Position numbers and translations under genes: made by a program. From Eubacterium sp. An11 (GTDB lineage Bacteria > Bacillota > Clostridia > Lachnospirales > Lachnospiraceae): a DNA stretch of 50,945 bases. The stretch lies in contig NZ_NFLV01000023.1 in NCBI RefSeq assembly GCF_002161065.1, positions 1 to 50,945 of the forward strand. Reading direction: 5' to 3'. How positions within the stretch are numbered: the stretch's first letter is position 1; every line of letters begins with the position of its first letter. Below the pieces are notes generated by a model. The model was not told the origin of the DNA. It was given only the letters and a program-made list of their open reading frames with translations, and made no database searches. Positions 16,677 to 23,176 of this stretch are shown piece by piece.

Positions 16677-16874
16677 TTATACTCTATACGCAATCAAAGC
16701 GATATTTTTTCCTGTTTCCTGACGGATGGAATCCTCCAGGGCACGAATCTTCTTCAGATATGTTTCTGAAAGAGACGCAACCGGTCTTGACTCAGTACCG
16801 TAAGCAAGAGCGGAATTGTTGGCAGTAGTTGGCGCTGCGTGATAGAGGACCTTCGATGAAGTCTTGTAATACAT
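16677..16874 (-). CDS. Small protein of unknown function (65 aa) inside the cotJC element
   Basis: The start ATG at 16874 follows AAAGGAG by 10 bases; an in-frame ATG 11 codons earlier lacks a ribosome site. The sequence begins MYYKTSSKVLYHAAPTTANN and has a charged amphipathic C-terminal half (LSETYLKKIRALEDSIRQETG). No Cys, no signal peptide. I do not recognise the family. It has its own SigA-like promoter. Directionality factors of sporulation elements (SprB of SP-beta, for example) are also small proteins encoded inside their elements, which makes this a candidate only by size and place. Confidence 0.65.
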   Translation of the reverse strand: MYYKTSSKVLYHAAPTTANNSALAYGTESRPVASLSETYLKKIRALEDSIRQETGKNIALIAYRV

Positions 16875-16931
16875 AATGCCGTCACTCCTTTCACAGATAA
16901 TATGCACAATGAAACTATTGCTATACAGTTA

Positions 16932-16960
16932 ATTATATCCAGCGAAAACCACCTGTGAAA
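16932..16960 (-). promoter_or_regulatory. Promoter of the 65-aa gene
   Basis: Minus strand TTCACA (16955-16960), 17-bp spacer, TATAAT (16932-16937), located between the tRNA 3' end and the small gene. Confidence 0.55.
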
Positions 16961-16969
16961 GCTGTAGAA

Positions 16970-17040
16970 AGCAGATAACGGGAGTCGAACCCGCCTCTTC
17001 GGCTTGGGAAGCCAATGTTCTACCGATGAACCATATCTGC
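16970..17040 (-). tRNA. tRNA-Gly (anticodon CCC)
   Basis: A full cloverleaf on the minus strand: acceptor GCAGATA/TATCTGC, D arm GTTC/GAAC, anticodon stem TTGGC/GCCGA with loop TTCCCAA, and T arm GCGGG/CCCGT with loop TTCGACT. Anticodon CCC reads GGG. The CCA end is not encoded. It lies inside the element that interrupts cotJC, about 0.25 kb from the attL-like core, and is transcribed from the promoter at 17144-17171. Confidence 0.95.
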
Positions 17041-17074
17041 ACACACCAGCCGGAGCGTGTTCCTCCGGGAAAAT

Positions 17075-17116
17075 CTAATGTGTGAACCGAGACACCTCCG
17101 ATACAGTGTAAACCAT
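17075..17116 (-). pseudogene. Remnant of a MerR-family N-terminus (13 codons)
   Basis: In the leader between the promoter and the tRNA, GGGAGGAG is followed one base later by ATG and the frame MVYTVSEVSRFTH then TAG. That is the conserved first turn of MerR-type regulators (xYTVSEVSxLT). Nothing downstream continues the family. It could be the stump left when the tRNA unit replaced a regulator, or a chance match of about ten residues. Confidence 0.4.
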
Positions 17117-17131
17117 ACTCCTCCCAGAACT

Positions 17132-17171
17132 GGTGCTATCCTCATTATAGCACCGGAAAAGAAAAATGCAA
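17132..17171 (-). promoter_or_regulatory. tRNA-Gly promoter with overlapping operator-like dyad
   Basis: Minus strand TTGCAT (17166-17171), 16-bp spacer, TATAAT (17144-17149). GGTGCTAT (17132-17139) and ATAGCACC (17147-17154) form a perfect 8-bp inverted repeat with a 7-bp spacer straddling the -10 box, the look of a repressor or MerR-type operator. Confidence 0.65.
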
Positions 17172-17182
17172 GGCTGCATTTC

Positions 17183-17470
17183 TTAGAAAAATTCGCCAAT
17201 TATATATTTTATATGAACCGGAAATTTATCCGAAAGACAAAATCCATGCGGATAAAACGGACGCAGTTTCCGTGTCACCGACATACCTATATCGGTCAAT
17301 ATTCCCATCACTTCCCGGTACGGCATGGCGAAGCGCTGGGAGAGATAGCGGAGGGAGGCGCCGGTCTCGCCATCCGGACCTCCGAACTGCGTAATGATCG
17401 CCTTTGCCATCTGCGCGTCTGTTCTCCGGATATTTACCGGGTACTGTAATCTTTTCTCATAATTAAACAT
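17183..17470 (-). CDS. cotJC: CotJC (spore-coat manganese catalase), N-terminal part of an interrupted gene
   Basis: The start at 17470 lies one base after the cotJB stop. Codons 1-62 (MFNYEKRLQYPVNIRRTDAQ ... MGILTDIG) are the normal N-terminus of CotJC. At the 13-bp core the frame enters the intervening element and ends after 33 unrelated residues at 17183. The break falls between LTDIG and the expected TEEL, one residue before the first ExxH metal motif, so this 95-residue product cannot bind the dimanganese centre. The rest of the gene is at 9688-10152. Operon with cotJA and cotJB. Confidence 0.93.
   Translation of the reverse strand: MFNYEKRLQYPVNIRRTDAQMAKAIITQFGGPDGETGASLRYLSQRFAMPYREVMGILTDIGMSVTRKLRPFYPHGFCLSDKFPVHIKYIIGEFF
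17284..17296. other. Attachment-site core at the cotJC 5' part (attL-like)
   Basis: TACCTATATCGGT (plus strand), direct repeat of the core at 10152-10164. TGTCACCGA at 17273-17281 on the element side is the second palindrome arm. Confidence 0.85.
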
Positions 17471-17471
17471 A

Positions 17472-17729
17472 TCAACAATCCCCCTCCCAAGGCCAAGGCT
17501 GTGTCGCCCATTTCCAGGTATCATCTGTCTGCGCGCCGTTTAAGGTCAGAGGACCGAAGCGGACAGCGTATTCGTGGAGCGCCTGCTGTCTTGCTTTGTT
17601 AAAATGATGAAAATATTCGAGAGCTTCCGCGTCGTTTGGATGGGTATCCAGGTACAGAGAGGCGTCCAGAGCCGCAAAACTCACCGCGTCAATATAAAAT
17701 AAAAGATTTTTCTGCTCCATTTTGGACAT
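17472..17729 (-). CDS. cotJB: CotJB, spore coat protein
   Basis: 85 residues from the ATG that overlaps the cotJA stop in TAATG; an ATG four codons earlier sits directly on the GGAAGGAG site and is less likely. The CotJB family pattern is clear: LLFYIDAVSFAALDASLYLDTHP, then EALEYFHHFNKARQQAL and the C-terminal WKWATQPWPWEGDC. CotJA, B and C form an inner spore-coat or outer-forespore-membrane set made in the mother cell. Tightly coupled between cotJA and the broken cotJC. Confidence 0.92.
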   Translation of the reverse strand: MSKMEQKNLLFYIDAVSFAALDASLYLDTHPNDAEALEYFHHFNKARQQALHEYAVRFGPLTLNGAQTDDTWKWATQPWPWEGDC

Positions 17730-17923
17730 TATTTCACACATCTCCTTCCGGTAAAAGGTAAATTGAGTTCTTCAAAAATGGTGCCTTCCATGAGAGCGTC
17801 TTCCGCTTTATATAAATTCCCCCAGCTTTGCCATGGAACGTAGGCCATGGCCAGAGGGAGTGAATCAACATTTTTTATGTCAGTCGGATGATGATGCTCG
17901 GAAAAAGTTTTTATTTCTTCCAT
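17729..17923 (-). CDS. cotJA: CotJA, spore coat-associated protein
   Basis: 64 residues, start 7 bases after GAGAGGAG. It carries the CotJA core PLAMAYVPWQSWGNLYKAEDAL, GTIFEELNLPF and the terminal GRRCVK. First gene of cotJABC. A promoter with the shape of a SigE site lies directly upstream (17957-17984). Confidence 0.92.
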   Translation of the reverse strand: MEEIKTFSEHHHPTDIKNVDSLPLAMAYVPWQSWGNLYKAEDALMEGTIFEELNLPFTGRRCVK

Positions 17924-17956
17924 GTCCGTCTCCTCTCGGATAATTTGTACAATATC

Positions 17957-17984
17957 AGTATATGAAAAAGCAGAGCAAATGCGA
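17957..17984 (-). promoter_or_regulatory. SigE-like (mother-cell) promoter of cotJABC
   Basis: Minus strand TCGCATT (17978-17984), 13-bp spacer, CATATACT (17957-17964). This fits the SigE consensus KMATATT/CATACAnT at 5 of 7 and 7 of 8 positions. cotJ of Bacillus subtilis is known to be SigE-controlled. Transcription would start about 27 bases before cotJA. Confidence 0.6.
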
Positions 17985-18026
17985 CACGGGAAAAAGAGGA
18001 TATCGGTTCGGGATGCAGAACAATGC

Positions 18027-18054
18027 TTGCATTTTTGAAAAAAAAGGTTACAAT
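18027..18054 (+). promoter_or_regulatory. SigA-type promoter of the CobW pair
   Basis: TTGCAT (18027-18032), 16-bp spacer, TACAAT (18049-18054). A cre-like TGTAAACGTTTTAA lies just downstream (about 18068-18081), one base off the CcpA consensus; its use is uncertain. Confidence 0.55.
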
Positions 18055-18101
18055 ATATTAGATGTTTTGTAAACGTTTTAAAATGGAAAGGACTGAAAAA
18101 C

Positions 18102-19244
18102 ATGACAAAGATAGATATTATCTCCGGCTTCCTGGGAGCCGGAAAAACCACATTGATCAAGAAGCTCATCGCAGAGGCGCTGCAGGGCCAGAAAGTTGTG
18201 CTCATCGAAAATGAGTTTGGCGAGATTGGCATTGACGGGGGATTCCTCAAGGAGTCCGGCATCCAGATCAATGAGATGAACTCCGGCTGTATCTGCTGCT
18301 CTCTGGTGGGTGACTTTAACGCGGCCCTCAAAGATGTGCTGTCCCAGTATGAGCCGGACCGGATCATCATCGAGCCGTCGGGCGTCGGCAAGCTGTCCGA
18401 TGTCATCAAAGCGGTGCAGAAAGTGGTTGACGGAGAAAATGTAGTGCTTGACAGCTACATCACTGTGGCGGACGTGAAACGTGCAAAAATGTATTTAAAG
18501 AACTTCGGTGAGTTCTACAAGAATCAGGTGCAGTACGCCAGCGCCATTATTTTAAGCCGTACCCAGGATGTGAAGGAAGACAAGCTGGAGAAGACCATTG
18601 AGTTGATCCGCACCCTCAACGACCGTTCCCCGATCGTCACCACGCCGTGGGAGGATATCACCGGCGGGCAGATCCTTGCCGTGATGGAAGGAAAGAATGA
18701 TTTTGCCGAGGAACTGCTGCGGGAGGCAGAGATCTGTCCGGAATGCGGCCACCATCATCATGATGGAGAACACTGCCATCATGAAGACCATGACCATCAT
18801 CATGAGCACCATGAAGATCACGACCACTGTCACCATGACGACCACGGACATGATCATGACCACTGTCACCATGACGACCATGACCATCATCATGAGCACC
18901 ATGAAGATCATGACCACTGCGGTCATGACCATCATCACGGTCATGAAGGCCATCATCATGCCGATGAAGTATTTACCAGCTGGGGTAAGGAGACGCCGAA
19001 GAAGTTCACAGAAGAACAGGTGCGGGGAATCCTTGAGAAACTGGCCGATGAGGACAGCAGAGAGTACGGTATTATTTTGAGAGCCAAAGGGATCGTTCCG
19101 GATGAGGAAGGCAGATGGCTGCACTTTGATCTGGTTCCTGGTGAGGAAGAAGTACGGTACGGTTCCGCAGAGTACACAGGAAGAATCTGTGTCATCGGTT
19201 CTGAACTGAAAGAAGATAAGCTTATGGAGCTGTTTGGCTTATAG
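18102..19244 (+). CDS. CobW/COG0523 GTPase with long His-rich metal-binding region
   Basis: 380 residues. The N-terminal GTPase domain has the P-loop GFLGAGKTTL (residues 9-18), the family metal-binding CICC motif (about 62-65) and EPSGVG. Residues ~215-290 are a His/Asp/Glu/Cys-rich tract with over 40 histidines, built from a DNA repeat of 90-bp period. A CobW C-terminal domain follows (EVFTSWGKETPKKFT...). COG0523 proteins are GTP-driven metal chaperones for zinc, cobalt, nickel or nitrile hydratase iron/cobalt. The His tract suggests metal storage or buffering; which metal is unknown. Start follows GGAAAGG. Operon with the next gene, 19 bp on. Confidence 0.9.
   Translation: MTKIDIISGFLGAGKTTLIKKLIAEALQGQKVVLIENEFGEIGIDGGFLKESGIQINEMNSGCICCSLVGDFNAALKDVLSQYEPDRIIIEPSGVGKLSDVIKAVQKVVDGENVVLDSYITVADVKRAKMYLKNFGEFYKNQVQYASAIILSRTQDVKEDKLEKTIELIRTLNDRSPIVTTPWEDITGGQILAVMEGKNDFAEELLREAEICPECGHHHHDGEHCHHEDHDHHHEHHEDHDHCHHDDHGHDHDHCHHDDHDHHHEHHEDHDHCGHDHHHGHEGHHHADEVFTSWGKETPKKFTEEQVRGILEKLADEDSREYGIILRAKGIVPDEEGRWLHFDLVPGEEEVRYGSAEYTGRICVIGSELKEDKLMELFGL
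18791..18920 (+). repeat. Internal repeat coding for the His-rich tract
   Basis: The stretch CATGAGCACCATGAAGATCA at 18791 recurs at 18881 (period 90 bp), with CACTGTCACCATGACGACCA repeats between. It likely grows and shrinks by slippage or recombination. Confidence 0.7.
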
Positions 19245-19263
19245 AATCTGACGGAGGATGCGT

Positions 19264-20235
19264 ATGCCGGGAAAGAAAGAAATGGAGATTCCTGTTTATG
19301 TGTTCATGGGATTTCTGGAGAGCGGAAAGACCACATTTATTCAGGAAACACTGGAAGAAGATTATTTTAATAACGGAGAGAGAACACTCTTGTTTGCCTG
19401 CGAGGAGGGCATGGAAGAGTATGATGAAGATCTGCTGAAGAAGACCAACACGACCATCGTATATGTGGAGGAGGAAGAAGATTTCAATAAGGATTTCCTC
19501 ATCAGTAAAGTGCTGCAGTATTACCCGGACCGGGTGATCATCGAATACAACGGTATGTGGTCGGTGGAGCGGATGCTCACGGAGATGGACAATACGCCGT
19601 TGTTGGTGTTCCAGACCATCGTCACGGTCAACGGAGAGACCTTTGATCTGTACATGAATAACATGCGCTCGCTGGCGGTGGAAATGTACAAGATTGCGGA
19701 AATGGTCATCATCAACCGATGCACGCCGGAGATGCCGCGGGCAACCTGGCGAAGGAGCATCAAGGCGGTGAACCGCCGGGTGCAGGTGCTCTTTGAATCC
19801 GTGGATGATGACGATATGGGAGAGGAAGATGATACTCTGCCATTTGATACCGAGGGCGATGAGATCCATCTGGAAGATGAGGATTACGGCATCTGGTTTG
19901 TGGATGCCATGGAACGGCCGGAGGTTTATAATGGAAAGACCATGGTCATGAAGACAAGAGTCTTTAAATCCATCCGTCTGCCGAAGGGCTGTTTTGTGCC
20001 GGGACGCCACGCCATGACGTGCTGTGCCGACGATATCCAGTTTATCGGATATCTGTGTCACACCAATCATGCCAAATCATCTACGATCAAATCGCTGAAG
20101 AATAAAATGTGGGTGAATCTGACAGCGGAAGTCCGCATTGAATATAATAAAGAATACGGAGAAGAAGGGCCGGTGCTTTACGCTAAAAGAGTGGAGGTGG
20201 CAGAGCCGCCGGAAGAGGAACTGGTTTACTTCTAA
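19264..20235 (+). CDS. CobW-like P-loop GTPase fused to a TIGR03943/DUF1980-like C-terminal domain
   Basis: 323 residues. The start is the second ATG, 6 bases after GGAGG; the first overlaps that site. The P-loop is GFLESGKTTF. The CICC motif of COG0523 is missing, and the middle is acidic (DDDDMGEEDD). The last ~95 residues (VFKSIRLPKGCFVPGRHAMTCC onward) resemble the C-terminal domain of the YcgQ/TIGR03943 family. That family's YcgR/YcgQ pair is often found with zinc-responsive CobW genes, so the fusion supports a metal-handling role with the preceding GTPase. Domain naming by eye is moderate. Confidence 0.75.
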   Translation: MPGKKEMEIPVYVFMGFLESGKTTFIQETLEEDYFNNGERTLLFACEEGMEEYDEDLLKKTNTTIVYVEEEEDFNKDFLISKVLQYYPDRVIIEYNGMWSVERMLTEMDNTPLLVFQTIVTVNGETFDLYMNNMRSLAVEMYKIAEMVIINRCTPEMPRATWRRSIKAVNRRVQVLFESVDDDDMGEEDDTLPFDTEGDEIHLEDEDYGIWFVDAMERPEVYNGKTMVMKTRVFKSIRLPKGCFVPGRHAMTCCADDIQFIGYLCHTNHAKSSTIKSLKNKMWVNLTAEVRIEYNKEYGEEGPVLYAKRVEVAEPPEEELVYF

Positions 20236-20244
20236 AAAGAGATA

Positions 20245-20282
20245 ACAAAAGCGCGGCGGGAAATCCCGGCCGCGCTTTTTGT
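20245..20282. terminator. Bidirectional terminator
   Basis: AAAAGCGCGGC (20247-20257) pairs with GCCGCGCTTTT (20269-20279), with T tracts on both sides. It ends the CobW pair and the convergent symporter gene. Confidence 0.85.
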
Positions 20283-21670
20283 CACTGTTTTTTGGAAAAA
20301 TATTCTTTGGTCAGCCGGAATACGGTGCCTGACAAGAGGAAGACAGCAATCAGATTCGGAATGACCATCATGCCGTTAAAGGTGTCGGCGATACTCCAGA
20401 GAAGACCCAGATCGACGGTGGCTCCCAGGATGGAAACCAGAGAGTAAACCACCAGGAACGGCCGTGTGCTTTTTGGCCCCAGCAGAAATTCGATACAGCG
20501 GGAGCCGTAGAGTCCCCAGCCGATGGTGGTGGAGAAAGCAAAGCAGCAAAGGGCGACTGCAGTAAAGATGGATACCCAGCTTCCGTAGGTGGAGGTGAAT
20601 CCGGCGATGGTCAGTTCTGCTCCGGCGGCAGCGCCGTACTGGAAATCAATCTGGCTGCACAGGATGACAAGGGCAGTCAGCGTACAGATGACAATGGTGT
20701 CAGCGAATACTTCGAAGATGCCAAAAAGTCCCTGCTGTACCGGATGGGCCACGTCGGCGGTGGCGTGGGCGATGGACCCGGTTCCCAGCCCGGCTTCATT
20801 GGAGAAAATGCCTCTGGAAACGCCGCGTTTCATGCTGACAAACATGGAGCCCACTACGCCGCCGGTGACGGCGGACGGCTGAAAGGCGCCCCGGAAAATG
20901 GACGCAAGTACTGCCGGCAGGTGCTGAATATTTAAGAAAACGACGCCCAGTGACAGGACGATGTATAAAATGGCCATGAACGGCACCAGTTTCTCGGAAA
21001 CCCGGCCGATGCGCTTAAGGCCACCCAGAAGGATCAGTGCCACAATGACGGCGATGACGATTCCAAGAATCAGATGGAATGTCGGCTGAAAATCCGCGGA
21101 CATCAGATGGTAGTTGAGCAGCGCGGAGTCAATGGCGGCGGTGATGGTGTTGACCTGAGTGGCATTTCCGGTGCCGAACACCGTGAGGATTCCCAGGACG
21201 GAGAATAAAATAGCCAGCCAGTACCAACGGCGGGACAGCCCGTTTTTGATATAGTACATCGGTCCGCCGACCCACTCGCCCCGGCTGTTTTTCTCCCGGA
21301 AATGCACGGCGAGAGTCACCTCGGAAAATTTAGTGCACATGCCGAGCAGCGCGGACACCCACATCCAGAAGACTGCGCCGGGACCGCCGATGGCGATGGC
21401 GCCGGCGACTCCCGCGATGTTTCCCGTTCCCACGGTGCTGGCAAGAGCGGTACAGACTGCCTGGAAAGGCGTCAGGGAGCCTTCGGCGGATTCTTTTTTG
21501 TCGAAGACTTTGCCAATGGTATGTTTCAGAGCGTAGGGTAGTTTGCGGATCTGGATGAATCCGGTCCGGATGCTCAGATAGAGTCCGATGCCGATGATGC
21601 AGATCATGGCAGGGAGACCCCAGATGAAATTATTGACGGCAGTATTTACATTTTCAATAACAGATAACAT
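20282..21670 (-). CDS. Alanine/glycine:cation symporter (AGCS family)
   Basis: 462 residues with about eleven membrane helices. AGCS signatures: the segment beginning LTPFQAVCTALASTVGTGNIAGVAG, then GGPGAVFWMWVSALLGM, SRGIFSNEAGLGTGSIAHA, and TIGWGLYGSRCIEF. It takes up alanine or glycine with sodium. GGAGG lies 6 bases before the ATG. It is transcribed alone and ends on the shared terminator. About 250 bp upstream to the thi promoter holds no gene. Confidence 0.93.
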   Translation of the reverse strand: MLSVIENVNTAVNNFIWGLPAMICIIGIGLYLSIRTGFIQIRKLPYALKHTIGKVFDKKESAEGSLTPFQAVCTALASTVGTGNIAGVAGAIAIGGPGAVFWMWVSALLGMCTKFSEVTLAVHFREKNSRGEWVGGPMYYIKNGLSRRWYWLAILFSVLGILTVFGTGNATQVNTITAAIDSALLNYHLMSADFQPTFHLILGIVIAVIVALILLGGLKRIGRVSEKLVPFMAILYIVLSLGVVFLNIQHLPAVLASIFRGAFQPSAVTGGVVGSMFVSMKRGVSRGIFSNEAGLGTGSIAHATADVAHPVQQGLFGIFEVFADTIVICTLTALVILCSQIDFQYGAAAGAELTIAGFTSTYGSWVSIFTAVALCCFAFSTTIGWGLYGSRCIEFLLGPKSTRPFLVVYSLVSILGATVDLGLLWSIADTFNGMMVIPNLIAVFLLSGTVFRLTKEYFSKKQ

Positions 21671-21879
21671 AAAAACCTCCTTTGTTGTTGATAATATTTC
21701 TGTAAGCTTTTCTGTTGAAGATTTACAGGAATTTCACGATTTTTTTACAAAGCGCGGGTTCTAGTTTATCACAAAAAAAGAAGGAAGTGTACTGTAAATA
21801 CAGAGATTGTATAAAAAATAATACAGGAATGGGTGACTTCTTCAGTAATTCCGTGGCAGACTTTATGAGAAATTCATTC

Positions 21880-21908
21880 TTGTCTTTTGTCAGAAAATGT
21901 ACTATACT
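21880..21908 (+). promoter_or_regulatory. Promoter of the TPP-regulated operon
   Basis: TTGTCT (21880-21885), 17-bp spacer, TATACT (21903-21908), about 20 bases before the riboswitch. Confidence 0.6.
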
Positions 21909-21925
21909 ATCCACAATTGGATAAT

Positions 21926-22014
21926 ATAAATCAGGGGAGCTTATGAATAAGCTGAGAGTAAGGTTAGACCTTAGACCCTTTTAACCTGTTGGATAATGCC
22001 ATCGTAGGAAGTAT
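21926..22014 (+). promoter_or_regulatory. TPP riboswitch (THI box)
   Basis: All conserved blocks are present in order: CAGGGGAGC, GCTGAGAGTA, the variable hairpin AAGGTTAGACCTT, AGACCCTTTTAACCTG, GGATAATGCCATCGTAGGAAG. Thiamine pyrophosphate binding should favour the terminator at 22029-22055 and shut down the operon below. Confidence 0.95.
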
Positions 22015-22028
22015 TTGTGATGTTTTTT

Positions 22029-22055
22029 GCGTCTGCATTATGCGGGCGCTTTTTT
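22029..22055 (+). terminator. Riboswitch expression-platform terminator
   Basis: GCGTCTGCA (22029-22037) pairs, with two G-U pairs, with TGCGGGCGC (22041-22049) around a TTA loop, then six T. Confidence 0.85.
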
Positions 22056-22119
22056 CTTTGATAAAAATTTCACTGTAATTTCCAAAAAATTTACTGATAA
22101 GAACAGGAGGAAAAGTAAG

Positions 22120-22416
22120 ATGAACGCAAGTGTTGCAATTCAGGTTTTACCAAATGTACAGGATGAGGATGAAGTAATCCGCATCGTTGATGAAGTGATC
22201 GATTATATTAAATCCACAGGTCTTCATTATTATGTGGGACCGTGTGAGACATCCATTGAGGGCGATTATGACCAGCTCATGGAGATTGTAAAGAACTGTC
22301 AGATCGTGGCTGCAAAGGCCGGCTGTCAGGCAATGAATACTTATGTAAAGATTTCTTATAAGCCGGAAGGAGACGTGCTGACCATTGACAAAAAGGTTAC
22401 AAAGCATCACCAGTAA
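22120..22416 (+). CDS. Thiamine-binding protein, MTH1187/YkoF type
   Basis: 98 residues, start 6 bases after AGGAGG. The small ferredoxin-like fold of the MTH1187/DUF77 family is recognisable (ASVAIQVLPNV, YYVGPCETSIEGDYDQLMEIV, YVKISYKPEGD). Relatives bind thiamine or its hydroxymethylpyrimidine part, and in clostridia they head TPP-controlled ABC operons as here. It may hand precursor to the pathway. It overlaps the permease gene by 32 bp. Confidence 0.9.
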   Translation: MNASVAIQVLPNVQDEDEVIRIVDEVIDYIKSTGLHYYVGPCETSIEGDYDQLMEIVKNCQIVAAKAGCQAMNTYVKISYKPEGDVLTIDKKVTKHHQ

Positions 22417-23176
22417 ACTGCCGGCGGCTGTGGCTCTGGCGCTGATCGTTCTGTTCTGGTTTGTGCTGAGTGAAACCGGCGTGGTGCCGGGCTACATGCT
22501 TCCGTCGCCGGTGGACGTGGTGAAGGCGCTGATCGGAGATTTTCCGATTATCATGGAACATGCGGGCGTGACGCTGCAGGAAGCCTTTTACGGTCTTGCC
22601 ATCGGAATTATACTGGCTTTTATCACAGCGACGCTGATGGATCATTTTCTGATGCTCAACAGGGCTTTTTATCCAATTATGATCATCACCCAGACCATTC
22701 CGACCATCGCCATCGCGCCGGTACTGGTTTTGTGGATGGGATTTGGGATGGCTCCGAAAATTACCCTGGTGGTCATCACCACCTTTTTCCCGATCACGGT
22801 GGGACTTCTGGACGGCTATAAGAGCGTGGACAGAGACTCCGTTGACCTGATGCGGGCTATGGGAGCCACGAAGCTTCAGATCTTCTGGCATGTGAAGATT
22901 TCGGCGGCGATGCCGCAGTTTTTTGCCGGACTCAAGATTTCCGCCTCCTATGCCGTAGTAGGCGCGGTCATCTCCGAATGGCTGGGCGGTTTTGTGGGAC
23001 TTGGCGTTTACATGACCAGGGTGAAACAGGCGTATGCCTTTGACAAAATGTTCGCTGTCATCATTTTTATCGTGGTCATCAGTCTGCTGCTGATGGCGGT
23101 GGTCAATGTGATACGGCGGGTATCCATGCCATGGCTGGCAGTGGAAGAAAGAGGAGAGAAAAATGAGAAAGAATAA
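22385..23176 (+). CDS. thiX: ABC transporter permease for thiamine precursor (ThiX-like)
   Basis: 263 residues. The reading frame begins at a TTG (22385) 12 bases after AGGAG, inside the previous gene; no better start is seen before the first helix. Six or so membrane helices with the EAA loop at DLMRAMGATKLQIFWHVKISAAMPQF. It belongs to the SsuC/TauC/ThiX permease group. With ThiY and ThiZ it should import a hydroxymethyl- or formylaminopyrimidine. The assignment is based on the riboswitch and partners. It overlaps thiY by 14 bp. Confidence 0.88.
   Translation: MTKRLQSITSKLPAAVALALIVLFWFVLSETGVVPGYMLPSPVDVVKALIGDFPIIMEHAGVTLQEAFYGLAIGIILAFITATLMDHFLMLNRAFYPIMIITQTIPTIAIAPVLVLWMGFGMAPKITLVVITTFFPITVGLLDGYKSVDRDSVDLMRAMGATKLQIFWHVKISAAMPQFFAGLKISASYAVVGAVISEWLGGFVGLGVYMTRVKQAYAFDKMFAVIIFIVVISLLLMAVVNVIRRVSMPWLAVEERGEKNEKE

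Larger units (their letters stand above)
10152..17296. mobile_element. Skin-type intervening element interrupting cotJC (about 7.13 kb)
   Basis: Bounded by direct 13-bp cores inside the coding sequence of cotJC. Excision between the cores removes 7132 bp and fuses cotJC in frame. Contents from the cotJB side: the tRNA-Gly(CCC) unit, a 65-residue protein gene, treC, treP, treR, a serine recombinase and an ECF S component. Outer ends carry TGTCACCGA (17273-17281) and TCGGTGACA (10160-10168), which face each other as a perfect 9-bp inverted repeat in the predicted circle. Skin (sigK), SP-beta (spsM) and related elements show the same logic: a recombinase inside, a sporulation gene outside, reconstruction in the mother cell. 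That this one excises during sporulation is inference. Confidence 0.88.

Noticed and set aside
9688-17470. cotJC halves as two unrelated paralogues or a simple pseudogene
   Set aside because: The halves are exactly complementary, in frame, in the same orientation, share a core repeat and enclose a recombinase; decay would not keep this.
21715-21924. Short plus-strand frame before the TPP riboswitch
   Set aside because: It overlaps the promoter of the thi operon and has no ribosome site or conserved sequence.
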